The translations under genes were made by a program, and so were the position numbers. A stretch of DNA of 64,000 nt. Source: Methanomassiliicoccaceae archaeon (lineage in GTDB: Archaea; Thermoplasmatota; Thermoplasmata; Methanomassiliicoccales; Methanomethylophilaceae). Below the pieces are notes generated by a model. It did not search any database. It was not told where the DNA came from and saw only the letters and a program-made list of their open reading frames with translations. The stretch spans positions 248,001 through 312,000 of the forward strand of contig JAYFOZ010000002.1 of NCBI GenBank assembly GCA_034928305.1. The letters are read 5' to 3'. The first letter of the stretch is position 1. Each line of letters begins with the position of its first letter. Of this stretch, positions 10,296-20,532 are shown piece after piece.

Positions 10296-13200
10296 TCAGA
10301 AGAAATCTGACAGAGTGCACTTCTTCACTTTGTCGTTGTTGAAAACGGAGTTCATGCTCATCTCCAGAATCTCTATTCTGTCGCGAGTGTAGGCATCAAG
10401 TCTGTATTCCTCGCTTATTCTCTTAGAGACTGCCAGATATTTCATGACACTGGCCTTGTGGACCGTCATTGTGAGGCCGTTACCGCACTTCTGGCACTTT
10501 CCTGTGATGGGTATGCGCCTGTATTTTTCACCGCATTTGGTACACCTGAACTTCTGGGCCGAGAAACTTCTCAGATTTCCAGCCATGTCTGGCAGGAAGT
10601 GCTTGTTGATGACTCTGGTCGCTACATCTCTTTCATCGACGGCCCTGATTTTTTTACCCAACAAAAGTTGTGCATCCATCTTGTCCGCCATGGATTCGAG
10701 GGTGATATAGGCCGAATATCTGGGACCTTCGGAAATATCATCGGTGTCGTTTGTGAATCCCAGCCCTTGGTACTGGGATGGAGTCCCTATGCGTCCGGCG
10801 ACCAGATCCATAATCTTATCGATGCTTTTTGGATCTGCCATATCCATGGCCGCATTATACAGCTCAAGGGGATACTCCCTCAGGCAGTCCACGTTGTGGG
10901 CCTCCTTATCGATCTCATTAGGGTCCAGTCTTGTGGTCAGAACGAGAGGGGCGTCCATAAGTCCGCCCCGCCTGTCCGGCAGGAAGCTGAAAGAGAAATT
11001 AAGCAAAGCATCCATCGCGAGAATGATGCAATCTTCGTCACCGTCACAGTTTCTTCTCTTGGCCGCATGGAAGAACGGGTGCCCAAAACATCCCCTTGCG
11101 GTCGAATATCCGATGATGCGGCACAAAATCCCGCCGGAAGTATGAGGTGCCAGTCCGAATACGATCTGTCCGATCAGCTGTTCCCTCCCGGTTACGCTAT
11201 AGTAACGGCGCAATTTGTAAAGCTGTTCGAGCTCGTCGTCCACGAACGTAGCAACTTTCACCATGAAGTCGCCGCATTCCCTTGGGGGAACGATATCCTG
11301 AACCTTGAGCTCGCAGATCTGGTTCGGGTCTGTCAGCGGAGCGCCGTTCCAGTCATGTGTATATCCCAGCCGGATGGCCTTCTCGACGCTGAGTTCGATC
11401 TCCTTCGGTTTGAAATGGGTGAGAGGGATATCCGTCATATCGTAACGTACGGTGCCGTCCTTGTATGTGGTGACGCCGTTCTTAGCTCTGAGTATGCCCT
11501 TCTCAAGTGCCTCTGGCACCTTCTTTTTCGATGTCAAACCCTTAACGCATTTAAGCGCCTTTGGTTTGCTCTCGCCGATAAGTTCGCAAGCGGCCGCAAG
11601 CTCCGCATCCAGGTTCACCGGCATGGTATGGGCACCGCCCGTCTGGTTGGACGACCTGTGCTTGGGATCATAGGCCGCGTGCGCCTGGCACTCTCTGCAC
11701 CAGGACCTCCAGGTGATCTTTCCGCACTTGGTGCACCTTCTGGCACCCACCTCGAGCTGTATATCTGTGTTCGAGGACCTTGCGCCGCTGGCCGATTTCC
11801 TGGAAGATGCAATGGCGGACATTATCTCGCGGTTTGCGTCCATATCCATCCCGACCGGGAACAGGCTGTGGACACTAGGGGTCATCTCCCTTGCGTCTGC
11901 CTTCTCGGGACGTCCCATTCTCATTCCTATGCGAGTGCCGCCGCGGCCCCTGACTTCGAATCCGGCGGCAGAGCTAACGGCCTCAAGTGCTGTTTCCCCG
12001 CCGAAGTCCCCTCTTTTGACTATTTTTCCGTCGCGAACCGAAAGACCCAGGCAGTCTAAAATGGGTTCCCCGTATCTGTCGGTTATCGCTATACGTCCGT
12101 TCCGGAACCTGTGCAGGGCTCCAAGATTCTCAAGTGTTTTCTTTATCTCCTTCTCAGAGGGGATCGATATGTTGCCTGTGTCGAACGAACCATTTTCGGC
12201 TATGTAATCTCTCAGCCCGCTTAGTGCGGAGACATCGAAATCCGACCAGAAAAGATTATAACGAGGGTGCAACGGCACTCCGAGATCGATGCTCATCTCT
12301 TTCGCCCTGGCATATGTCGGTTCTTTCCAGTCTTCGGGAATTGCTCCTTTGGATTTCAACTCCTCCCTGTGCCATTCTATGCAGTATCCCGGCGGAACAA
12401 GTTTCTGATTGTTCTCGCAGAATTCGCCGAATGGTACCAGGACCTCTCCGCTGTCGACTATGCTAACGACTCTTTTCCTGATTTCCTGAACTTCATTCTT
12501 TGTCGCGCAGTAGACCAGGTCTCCGTTGTCCAGAAGGACGATCGGCCCCTCCAGCTGGTCGCAGGGCGTGACGACGCACGCCTTCCCAGGCCTTTCGGTC
12601 TTCAACTGTGTGCCTATGGCCATGAACTCCTCCATGGCGTACATGCTTGCCGGGCTGAACGCAAGGGCGGCGAGCCCTGCCGTCCTTGCCCTGCCGTATC
12701 TGAGCCTGAATCCCCCAGCCTTGCTGGGATGCCCAAATATGGGCCTTCCGGCGACGATATCCATAAGATACGTGTCCTTCGGCTGCACCGTCTTGACGGT
12801 ATCTTCCTCTTCCTCTGACTTGGCCGGCGCGTGGGCCTCGAGATATTTGCCTATAAAGTCCCAGCCATCAATTTTCAGGGTATCGACGTGCTTCTTCAGT
12901 TTTGCCGCTTTTTGACACAATCCCTCCGCTATGACAAGGCAGGCTCCCCCGCGTACATGGTTTGTCTCGATGCGCGGAAGGTCCCGGAAACCCGATATCT
13001 CTACGTCCTCCGTTCCTTCACCATCGATCATGATCGGACAGTTCCTAACGATGAGGTCTATCTCTTGGGAAGTTGGAGAGTACTGAAGATGCTGGGACTG
13101 TTTATAAAGCGGAATTTCCTCGTCGAAACGGGCAATTTCCTGGTCTGTCGGAGTGTACTTTCCGAGGTTCAGTTCTCTTCTTACAACGTCTGCGATCAAA

Positions 13201-13685
13201 ACGCTCATGGCCTGCGCAGTACCGCCGGCGGCCCTTATGGGTCCGGCGAACAGGAGGTCCACGAACTCGGTGCCGTCGTCGTTCCTCTTGATCCTAACGT
13301 CAGCAATTCCTTCCAGCGGGGCGACCAATATCCCCTCTGTCAGAACGGCCAACCCCACCCTGATGGCTCTTTCAAGCGCTTTTTCGGTACTTTCGGCCGG
13401 ACGGTGGGCAATCTCTTTCGCCACCATAAGAGAGACGAGTTCGCGGTTCTTGTATTCCGATGTTAGCCGTCTTATATCCTCGGCCACGCCTCCGACGTCG
13501 TAATCGTGCAGAAGCTCCTCGACGCGCGAGGCCAGGTCCTCCGCCTGGGGGATTTCCACGAAAGGCTCGGGATCTATACCAAGCATCCTTGCCTGTTGGG
13601 CAACGGTATAACAAATGTCCTTTTGCCTTGAAAGTTCGGAGAAGTAATCGTACATCTCCTTGCTCGCGACGGGACCGTCACTCAT
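10296..13685 (-). CDS. polC: DNA polymerase D large (catalytic) subunit DP2
   Basis: An 1129-residue catalytic subunit of the archaeal replicative family D polymerase. The N-terminal region begins with the SEMYDYF-like segment of the family. A zinc site (CTKCGKITWRSWCREC) lies in the middle. The catalytic motif NCDGDEDC is at about residues 879-886, with no intein inserted. A second CxxC pair follows near residue 1048. The last residues KKCTLSDFF look like a PCNA-binding (PIP) box. It starts at ATG 13685, inside the end of nog1 (8-base overlap), so it is co-transcribed with nog1. The small subunit DP1 is not in the window. Confidence 0.96.
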   Translation of the reverse strand: MSDGPVASKEMYDYFSELSRQKDICYTVAQQARMLGIDPEPFVEIPQAEDLASRVEELLHDYDVGGVAEDIRRLTSEYKNRELVSLMVAKEIAHRPAESTEKALERAIRVGLAVLTEGILVAPLEGIADVRIKRNDDGTEFVDLLFAGPIRAAGGTAQAMSVLIADVVRRELNLGKYTPTDQEIARFDEEIPLYKQSQHLQYSPTSQEIDLIVRNCPIMIDGEGTEDVEISGFRDLPRIETNHVRGGACLVIAEGLCQKAAKLKKHVDTLKIDGWDFIGKYLEAHAPAKSEEEEDTVKTVQPKDTYLMDIVAGRPIFGHPSKAGGFRLRYGRARTAGLAALAFSPASMYAMEEFMAIGTQLKTERPGKACVVTPCDQLEGPIVLLDNGDLVYCATKNEVQEIRKRVVSIVDSGEVLVPFGEFCENNQKLVPPGYCIEWHREELKSKGAIPEDWKEPTYARAKEMSIDLGVPLHPRYNLFWSDFDVSALSGLRDYIAENGSFDTGNISIPSEKEIKKTLENLGALHRFRNGRIAITDRYGEPILDCLGLSVRDGKIVKRGDFGGETALEAVSSAAGFEVRGRGGTRIGMRMGRPEKADAREMTPSVHSLFPVGMDMDANREIMSAIASSRKSASGARSSNTDIQLEVGARRCTKCGKITWRSWCRECQAHAAYDPKHRSSNQTGGAHTMPVNLDAELAAACELIGESKPKALKCVKGLTSKKKVPEALEKGILRAKNGVTTYKDGTVRYDMTDIPLTHFKPKEIELSVEKAIRLGYTHDWNGAPLTDPNQICELKVQDIVPPRECGDFMVKVATFVDDELEQLYKLRRYYSVTGREQLIGQIVFGLAPHTSGGILCRIIGYSTARGCFGHPFFHAAKRRNCDGDEDCIILAMDALLNFSFSFLPDRRGGLMDAPLVLTTRLDPNEIDKEAHNVDCLREYPLELYNAAMDMADPKSIDKIMDLVAGRIGTPSQYQGLGFTNDTDDISEGPRYSAYITLESMADKMDAQLLLGKKIRAVDERDVATRVINKHFLPDMAGNLRSFSAQKFRCTKCGEKYRRIPITGKCQKCGNGLTMTVHKASVMKYLAVSKRISEEYRLDAYTRDRIEILEMSMNSVFNNDKVKKCTLSDFF

Positions 13686-14658
13686 CTTCCGACACCACCA
13701 GAGCTCTTAGCTTGCTGATGATGAGGTCTTTAATCTCTTCCATGTTCTCTCCGGTCTGCGCAGAGAAGAAGAGATTTCCGCTGTCCGTCTTCAAAATGTC
13801 TGATTTGCTTTCGGCAATTATTATATCAACACCGACGAAACCCTGCTGTATGGATCTGAGCAGGGCAGTCTGTTTTTCCATCGAGTAACCGCAGCTCTCC
13901 GACGGGTCGAGAACGAATATCATGACGTTGGTAAGATATCTGAGGGCCAGTACCGCCTGTTTCTCAATGTCGTTGCGCTCCTCGAAGCTTCTGTCCAAGA
14001 GGCCGGGCGTGTCGATTATCTGGAACTTCCTCCAGTCGTCCTCGATGTGTCCTATGATTATTCCTTTGGTAGTGAACGGGTACGGCGCTATTTCGGGCGT
14101 TGCTGTGCTCACCGCCTTTACCAGGCTGCTCTTACCGACATTCGGGAACCCTGCGACCACTATTGTCGGAATGTCGGGCTGTATCGCCGGCAGATGTCTG
14201 AATTTATTCTTGGCCTCCTGCAGGAACAGCAGGTCCTTGGATATTTGGCGGATATACGAGGACATCCTTCCGTAGAAGCTGGTCCTTATCGAGTCGATAT
14301 ATGAGATGTCCTTGCTGCGCCTTATCTCGCGGAGGCTTTCATTCTTTAGTTTATCGGTACGCCCGGCCGCCCAGTTCAGTGCACCCAGGGCTTTTTTGTA
14401 TTGGTCGATGCCGATCACCAGGTCAACGAGCTGAGGGAAGAAATCCTCCTCTTTGTCCATCCTGGGGAAGCGGCTTACATATCCGTTGAGAGTAGTCACG
14501 ACGATGTCGCCCGAAGCGGTCACCTTCGCCAAGGTCGTTTTCTTCTTGCCGTCCAGGGCGTTGGTGCCGTTCTTTGTGATCTTAGATGCTCTGCTGTACG
14601 CCTTATCCATCAACTCCTCGGAAGTGAGGACGGTCGGTATTTTGCGTTCCAGTGAAGC
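13678..14658 (-). CDS. NOG1-family GTPase (Obg/translation factor superfamily)
   Basis: A 326-residue archaeal homologue of nucleolar GTP-binding protein 1, which acts in large-subunit assembly in eukaryotes. G1 is AGFPNVGKSSLVKA (about 168-181), the TTKGI switch follows, G3 is DTPGLLD, and a degenerate NKxD appears as AESKSD. A helical N-terminal domain of about 160 residues precedes the G domain, as in NOG1. I use the methionine at 14658 (MASLERKIP); a longer reading to 14694 would run through the promoter. TTTATTATA (minus strand, about 14684-14692) is a likely TATA box for nog1-polC. Confidence 0.85.
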   Translation of the reverse strand, partial: ASLERKIPTVLTSEELMDKAYSRASKITKNGTNALDGKKKTTLAKVTASGDIVVTTLNGYVSRFPRMDKEEDFFPQLVDLVIGIDQYKKALGALNWAAGRTDKLKNESLREIRRSKDISYIDSIRTSFYGRMSSYIRQISKDLLFLQEAKNKFRHLPAIQPDIPTIVVAGFPNVGKSSLVKAVSTATPEIAPYPFTTKGIIIGHIEDDWRKFQIIDTPGLLDRSFEERNDIEKQAVLALRYLTNVMIFVLDPSESCGYSMEKQTALLRSIQQGFVGVDIIIAESKSDILKTDSGNLFFSAQTGENMEEIKDLIISKLRALVVSEDE

Positions 14659-14702
14659 CATAAAAGAGTGATGGGAATCGCGTATAATAAACAACCCCCG
14701 CG

Positions 14703-17700
14703 TCAGGACTCCCCTATAATCGCTCTTATAAGCCAGAGGTCGGACTTCAAATCGGGGTCAGTGCTCATTTTCGAAGGGATGAGCGCGGACGGACAGTCCT
14801 CGATCAGCACCCCGGCAGTGACCGACCATTTTCCAATGTCGTTTCCGAATATCGTGCAAAGCCCGGAGATATTACTGGAGATATATACTCCGAGTTTCAC
14901 GTCCGGTATGCTGTCTGTCTTTGCAAGTATTTTGGGCGCTTTCATGCCGGTGTACGCTGTCATGGCGAGATCGATGTTGTCATAGAACATCGTGCTGCCG
15001 TCAATACCGTAGGGATTCTCCATGTTGAACAGCAAGGTCTCTATCTTTCCGACAAGATACTTGATCGTATCTCCGACCGTCTTAGAATCTATCGACAAAG
15101 CGACCCTGATGCCGGTGGCCGTTGCACCAACGGCGTCCGAGACCTCGAACGAAATGAAAATCGAGGCCTCCACAAGGCATCCAGCGATCATTTCTATCGA
15201 AGTCGTTATAGCATCCTGTATTGCCCTCTGGAGGAACTCGCTAAGGTCTTCGGTGCCATTCAGGACGCCGTCCATGTCCTCCAGGGTTTTCATGGCCGAC
15301 TCCTTGAAAATATTCTTTATATGCCCTTTGACAAGGTCCCCGTTCACCAGTCCTCCGCAGTTGCCGGTCAGCGGCGTCCCCTTCGCGAACGTCCAATCCA
15401 ATGCGCCGTCGGCCACCCTTTGCCACGTGTAGCTACTGTTTTGCGTGTCCTTTGCCACGGGGGTCCTGTCGATCTCGATGCCCTCGCGGTCCCTGAGGAT
15501 GATACATTCCCCGGACAGGGAATCGTTTTTGTCGTTCAGCAGCCTTACATTTTTATCCAGCATTATAAGCAGCCTCTCATGGGGAACCATCTCATGATTT
15601 TCTAATTTCATCACTTTCATTTTCTCGTTGGATCCCGCGCAAATGCTGAATCCCGATATGTCGGCCGAACGGTTCGATGAGTTGTAAAGCTCGACCCACT
15701 CCTCGCCCGAATCCTCTCCTGCAGGATTTGATTCGAACTCGTTAACAACGACGCCGGACTCGAATGGGATGTTGTATTTCAGGTTCAGCCCCGCGTCGAG
15801 GCTCCCCTTAAGTCCAAGGGCAGGAAGAGGTATGTTCGAAAGAACAGCACCTATCCCCTCTATGTCAGAAAGGCAAATGCTGGCCTCCCTGTACTGTACG
15901 ATATCCGGCATCACAATATCAAAGGAAGTTCCACGGACACTCCCGTTGATGGTGACCAGGTGGTCCGTTGATTTCATCAACGGATCGAAATCGAGTTCCA
16001 GGTCCCAATCTTCCCCCACTACCTCGGCCTCGCCGGTTATGAAATAATCCCTTTCGCCTCTAGTGTCCTTTTCTTTTACGGTCATGCCGCAATCTATTTC
16101 CAGGCCGCTGATATCGCCAGAAAGCCTGACGGTGAGAAGGTTTCTTACGCTTTTGACAAAAGACACGACGTCGGTGGAGAATGTGAGGGTCAGGCCCATG
16201 AAGGACATTCCGACCGTCTGCTTCTTCATTGTCACGGCGAATATGAACTGGATAATGTCAGCGAACCCTCCAATCGTCCGGTTCATAAGGGTGTTGAGCT
16301 GTTCATCTACGAATTTCTTCAGCTCCAATAAAGGCCCCATTATAGATTCGTACAGCCTTTCGATCACCTTTGAGACATACTTGGAAACATCGAGAAGTGC
16401 CGAGTTGATGAGAACGACAACCTCGCGTACCATGGCGAAGATCTTAGTGAGCGGTTCCAAGAGCGGCTCCACGGCTTTCATGAGCAGTTTCCATCCGTCG
16501 CTGAAGATGCTGTTGCTGGCAATGTAAGACGAAACCCCAGAAAGGCCCCATCCGCTGATCACTATTATCTTGATATTCAAAGAAACAGGCACTGTGCCAG
16601 ATATGGAGGAATCGTTAATTCCCAGCAGAGAAGCTATTGTACCTGTGCCTTCGGCGGTGTAATCGATCGTATCTTTGAGACCAACTCTGAAAACCGTACA
16701 ATACGAGGCGCCTTTGTTTTCGTTGAATCCCACAAAGTGGACGCAATCAGCAAGATTTTCGTTCGGGCCGTATACCCTGATATCGGGGGACAGGCCGTCC
16801 GTTATCGATATGGTCTCTTTAGCTGTACCGTCTAAGCCCGTTAGCGTGAAAGATCCCTCCGCAGGAATGTCGATTATGCCGCAATACGGATTCATATACA
16901 TATTCTGGCACATTTCGTTGCAAAGGTTGTTCATCCTTTCCGGGATATCATTAATGACCGCGAGCATAGGCATGGCCTTTTCGCAGATCATCGTAAGGAA
17001 CTTTTTGATAAGGCCGCATTGTCCGTCCGAGACGTTCATGAGGGCGTCGAACTTCTTCAGCATTTCATGTGCGGCCCTCTCGTAATCGGAGACTATCTCT
17101 TCGTAGATCGATGCGGATCTCAGGGATTCCAAGAGGTAATCTTTCTCTTCATCGTTCAATTGGTATGTTTCCAGCGTTCTCTCGATTTCGTCGAAATCAA
17201 TGGCTTTCATAACGTCATTTTTCAACTGATCCACGCCGAAGGCGTTTTCGAAGTTGCGGGTCAGCTTATCGCAGATGGCCGAATAGAACGGATCATAGAT
17301 CGTCTGGTCGCGGATAGAGCTGTTCACGACCTTCTCGACATCTGAGTCCAATTTAGAAAGGGAGCCGTTGAGGCACCTCCTTATTTCATCGGTGAACGGT
17401 TCTCCATCGTTTTCATCTACCGATATAGAGATGCACCCCATCGAGCGATCGGCCCCGATATTTATGGCCGCCGTGTTAAGGACGCTTCTTATCCATTCGC
17501 GTACTTCGTTGCTCTGAAGTCTATATTCGCTCTTGAAATGGCTCAGCCCGTCCCATTTCAGAATGTCGACGTCCGGATATTCGATATGGGCGCTGTATCC
17601 TCCCACGCTGAACGTCTTCTGTTGGCCTTCTATCTCCTTTGTCACAGTGAACTCGGGCACGTAATAGTCTGTGGACTTATTGTTCCAAAGGTACCTGTAT

Positions 17701-18758
17701 TCAGCCTCGGAATATCCCTTAGACTCCATTATCTCCCGGATGTACGGCGAAGCCGACATCGTATCTTTGCCGGTGAAGAAGTTAACGATGGAGTCCCAGG
17801 CGTTCCTAACACTGTCGGACGCGCCGTCCAGGAAATCGATCACAAGGTTGCCGCAGAAGTAATCCGCCCACTGCAATACGATATCGTCCAGAACAGATAT
17901 CAGGGCCTGTGCATAGACGGCCCCTAGGTCGATGCTTATTTTTCCGTCTTTTGCTGCAAGGGCGTCGGCCAGGTCCAGGCCGCCTGTGCCGCTTACAGGC
18001 CCCTCGGAAGAGCTCCTGAAGCTCATCATCTCTATCGCGGAAACACAGCACCTGTATGATTCCATGACGTCTTCATCGGTTATTATCTGACGGGTGCCCA
18101 TGCTCCCGACCGCCGCCGCAGACCCATACCCATTTATGACCCTCTGTTGTGCCAGTGCCGTGAGCTGATAGGTCATCATCTGCGAAAGTACCGAACCTTC
18201 CCCGCTAAGGCAAAGCTCGAACAGAGAGCCCTGCTCGGCTACAAGCGGCAGTGCGCAGCTTCCGTCGGATGATATTATGACCGTTTTTTCTGCGGATCCG
18301 GAATCGCTTTCGTATCTGGCGGTAAAAGAGCCGGTCGCTTTCAAGTAGGTAGGCATGTAGCCTCCCCCGTCGACGTTAATATTCTCGGAGGTCATGCCCA
18401 CATCGAAATCCAGGGCCGTTATGCGAACGCATCCGTTCACAGATGGGAATTGAGATCCTATCCATTTTTTCGCCGAACTGGCGAAGAGCTCCGATCTGGA
18501 AGAGATCGTGCCCGCTCCCGGGTCTTTACCGATGGATGCTATTATCTCGCCCATTCCCCTGTTGACGAAGATCTCGGTATCCCGTACGGCATTTCCTATG
18601 GATTCGATTTCTTCGGCGACGTCTCCCGCGTTCTCCTCGGCCCTCTCGGTCTGAGCGCTGACCACCGAATATGCCAGAGTTATGGCCAATATCGTAACTG
18701 CAATTATTGCGAAGGGCATGTTGCCGCGTCTGCTGTTCCTGACCGCGATTTTTCTCAT
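14703..18758 (-). CDS. Large exported protein with lamin-tail domain
   Basis: A 1351-residue protein of no described function. After a short basic lead (RKIAVRNSRRGN) comes one hydrophobic helix (about residues 14-35) that resembles a type IV pilin or Tad-type signal-anchor. The body is mixed alpha/beta with long helical stretches (for example 430-640 and 760-860). A lamin-tail domain lies at about 1003-1136, starting VVVNEFESNPAGEDSGEEWV, with the typical WVELYN and LDWTFAKGTP pieces. About 215 further residues follow. Most of the protein should face the cell exterior. Lamin-tail domains in prokaryotes occur in surface and nuclease proteins. It is monocistronic, 45 bases behind nog1 and divergent from tes. 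Confidence 0.75.
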   Translation of the reverse strand: MRKIAVRNSRRGNMPFAIIAVTILAITLAYSVVSAQTERAEENAGDVAEEIESIGNAVRDTEIFVNRGMGEIIASIGKDPGAGTISSRSELFASSAKKWIGSQFPSVNGCVRITALDFDVGMTSENINVDGGGYMPTYLKATGSFTARYESDSGSAEKTVIISSDGSCALPLVAEQGSLFELCLSGEGSVLSQMMTYQLTALAQQRVINGYGSAAAVGSMGTRQIITDEDVMESYRCCVSAIEMMSFRSSSEGPVSGTGGLDLADALAAKDGKISIDLGAVYAQALISVLDDIVLQWADYFCGNLVIDFLDGASDSVRNAWDSIVNFFTGKDTMSASPYIREIMESKGYSEAEYRYLWNNKSTDYYVPEFTVTKEIEGQQKTFSVGGYSAHIEYPDVDILKWDGLSHFKSEYRLQSNEVREWIRSVLNTAAINIGADRSMGCISISVDENDGEPFTDEIRRCLNGSLSKLDSDVEKVVNSSIRDQTIYDPFYSAICDKLTRNFENAFGVDQLKNDVMKAIDFDEIERTLETYQLNDEEKDYLLESLRSASIYEEIVSDYERAAHEMLKKFDALMNVSDGQCGLIKKFLTMICEKAMPMLAVINDIPERMNNLCNEMCQNMYMNPYCGIIDIPAEGSFTLTGLDGTAKETISITDGLSPDIRVYGPNENLADCVHFVGFNENKGASYCTVFRVGLKDTIDYTAEGTGTIASLLGINDSSISGTVPVSLNIKIIVISGWGLSGVSSYIASNSIFSDGWKLLMKAVEPLLEPLTKIFAMVREVVVLINSALLDVSKYVSKVIERLYESIMGPLLELKKFVDEQLNTLMNRTIGGFADIIQFIFAVTMKKQTVGMSFMGLTLTFSTDVVSFVKSVRNLLTVRLSGDISGLEIDCGMTVKEKDTRGERDYFITGEAEVVGEDWDLELDFDPLMKSTDHLVTINGSVRGTSFDIVMPDIVQYREASICLSDIEGIGAVLSNIPLPALGLKGSLDAGLNLKYNIPFESGVVVNEFESNPAGEDSGEEWVELYNSSNRSADISGFSICAGSNEKMKVMKLENHEMVPHERLLIMLDKNVRLLNDKNDSLSGECIILRDREGIEIDRTPVAKDTQNSSYTWQRVADGALDWTFAKGTPLTGNCGGLVNGDLVKGHIKNIFKESAMKTLEDMDGVLNGTEDLSEFLQRAIQDAITTSIEMIAGCLVEASIFISFEVSDAVGATATGIRVALSIDSKTVGDTIKYLVGKIETLLFNMENPYGIDGSTMFYDNIDLAMTAYTGMKAPKILAKTDSIPDVKLGVYISSNISGLCTIFGNDIGKWSVTAGVLIEDCPSALIPSKMSTDPDLKSDLWLIRAIIGES

Positions 18759-18848
18759 ATCGACATGATTCTTCGCCTACGGACTTAAAGTTCCCAACAG
18801 CAATTAGCATATACAACAGGCCAAATGTCGCCCTCGGTCAGTCACGGA

Positions 18849-18873
18849 GTATTATTAATAAGAAGAATAATAC
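18849..18873 (+). promoter_or_regulatory. Inverted repeat in the tes promoter
   Basis: GTATTATT (18849-18856) and AATAATAC (18866-18873) are perfect 8-base arms with a 9-base spacer. They overlap the only good AT-rich TATA candidate and lie 27 bases before the tes ATG. This is a candidate operator controlling the lipid operon. Confidence 0.45.
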
Positions 18874-18900
18874 GTGTGCATTAATTCGAAGAGGATAACC

Positions 18901-20523
18901 ATGTCTTCAACAACACAACCTAGCGCACTCAAGAAGGGGCTTCCCAAGAAGACGGAATCACTTTGTCCGGAATGCGGAAAACTCATAGAGGCGAACATCT
19001 ACGAAAAAGATGGTAAAGTATTCATGGAAAAGGAATGTCCCGAGCACGGGCATTTCTCCGATATATACTGGTCAGATGCCGAGGCATATCTCAGGGCCGA
19101 GCACTACGCATACGACGGCGTCGGTCTCAGGAACCCCCATGACGCGTCTCTCGCCAAAGGAGAGAACGTCAATTTCCTGGTCGACGGCAAGAGGTACGAC
19201 ATGCTGTCCTGTACCGCTCTGGCTCTGATAGACCTTACCAATAGATGCAACATGAACTGTCCCATCTGTTTCGCCAATGCGAACCAGTCCGGATACGTCT
19301 ACGAACCTTCTTACGACGAAGTGGTCGCAATGATGGAGGCCCTGCGCGCCGAGGAGCCCATAAAGTGCACTGCAATCCAGTTCTCCGGAGGGGAGCCGAC
19401 GGTCCACCCCAGACTTGTCGACATAATAAAGAAATCGAAGGAGCTCAAATTCGCGCAGGTCCAGGTAGCCACCAACGGAATAGTTTTCGCAAAGGACTAT
19501 GAGAAGCTGAAGGCATGCAAGCTGGCAGGCCTGAATTCCATCTATCTTTCTTTCGACGGTGTCAGCGACGACGTGTACCTTCAGGCGAGGGACAGGAAGA
19601 TGTTCGACGTAAAACTGAAGGTCATAGAGAACTGCAGGAAGCTCAAGGAGGAAATAGGGCACTCGCCGTCCATCGTCCTCGTGCCCACATTGGTAAGGGG
19701 CGTCAACGACCATCAGGTCGGGGCCATAACGGAATTCGCATTCGAGCACTCCGACGTTATCCGCGGGGTAAATTTCCAGCCGGTGGCGTTCACGGGCAGG
19801 ATAACCAGGGAAGAAGTTTCCAAGGGAAGGATAACGCTGACCGATCTGGTCCACAAGTTCGGTGAACAGACCGGATACACAGTGCCGGAAGACTGGTACC
19901 CGGTCCCGGTGGTCGCTCCCATCTCCAACTTCGCTTCGGAGTTCCTTTCTCAGAACAAGGTCACGTTCACGGCACACCCGCACTGCGGGCTTGCCACATA
20001 CTTGTTCCAGTCGGAGGACGGCAAGGTCACGCCGCTTCCGAGATTCGTCGACATAAGAGCGTTCTCCGACGGAATCAACGAGATTGCAGGGAAGATGGAA
20101 GGCTCCAGGTTCAGGAAACTGAGGGCGATCAGCCTACTGAGGTTGCTCAACAAGTGCGTAGACAGCAGCAAGATGCCCCCGGGAATGACCAAGAAGAAGT
20201 TCATCGAAGCAATAACAAGTATTGTAGGAAGCAAATCCAAGAAGACCCTTGCTAAGTTTTCATGGAAGATGATGTACGTCGGCGCTATGCATTTCCAGGA
20301 CTCGTTCAACTACGACGTCGCAAGGGTCGAGCGTTGCGCGATCCACTACATAACGCCGGACCTGAAGATCATACCATTCTGCGCCTACAACGGCGGACCG
20401 GAATACCGTGACGAGGTCGAGGCTAAGTTCTCGATCCCTCTCGCGGAATGGAAACAGCGGAACAAGGAAGAGGCGAAAGCGCTGGAAGAAGCAATGGTGG
20501 TCCCTGAAGACCAGAGGGCCTGA
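18901..20523 (+). CDS. tes: Radical SAM tetraether lipid synthase (Tes family)
   Basis: A 540-residue member of the radical SAM family that couples the ends of two archaeol chains to make tetraether (GDGT) lipids. The N-terminus has a rubredoxin-like CPEC (22-25) and CPEHGHF. The radical SAM cysteines are 116, 120 and 123 in NRCNMNCPICFANA, and the SAM-binding FSGGEPT follows. A C-terminal region with further cysteines (HPHCGL, VERCAIHYI, IIPFCAYN) could bind extra Fe-S clusters. I choose ATG 18901 over an upstream ATG at 18874, which lies at the inverted repeat. A ferredoxin and geranylgeranyl reductase follow at once. Family assignment is good; activity is inferred from homology and context. 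Confidence 0.82.
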   Translation: MSSTTQPSALKKGLPKKTESLCPECGKLIEANIYEKDGKVFMEKECPEHGHFSDIYWSDAEAYLRAEHYAYDGVGLRNPHDASLAKGENVNFLVDGKRYDMLSCTALALIDLTNRCNMNCPICFANANQSGYVYEPSYDEVVAMMEALRAEEPIKCTAIQFSGGEPTVHPRLVDIIKKSKELKFAQVQVATNGIVFAKDYEKLKACKLAGLNSIYLSFDGVSDDVYLQARDRKMFDVKLKVIENCRKLKEEIGHSPSIVLVPTLVRGVNDHQVGAITEFAFEHSDVIRGVNFQPVAFTGRITREEVSKGRITLTDLVHKFGEQTGYTVPEDWYPVPVVAPISNFASEFLSQNKVTFTAHPHCGLATYLFQSEDGKVTPLPRFVDIRAFSDGINEIAGKMEGSRFRKLRAISLLRLLNKCVDSSKMPPGMTKKKFIEAITSIVGSKSKKTLAKFSWKMMYVGAMHFQDSFNYDVARVERCAIHYITPDLKIIPFCAYNGGPEYRDEVEAKFSIPLAEWKQRNKEEAKALEEAMVVPEDQRA

Positions 20524-20532
20524 GGTGATAAT

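Noticed and set aside
10458-12059. A 533-codon plus-strand frame opposite polC
   Set aside because: It is the antisense shadow of the PolD gene; the minus strand carries the full catalytic and zinc motifs and correct family length.
10296-13685. Intein in the PolD large subunit
   Set aside because: Inteins are common in this gene, but the catalytic motif NCDGDEDC region and the whole 1129-residue length are uninterrupted.
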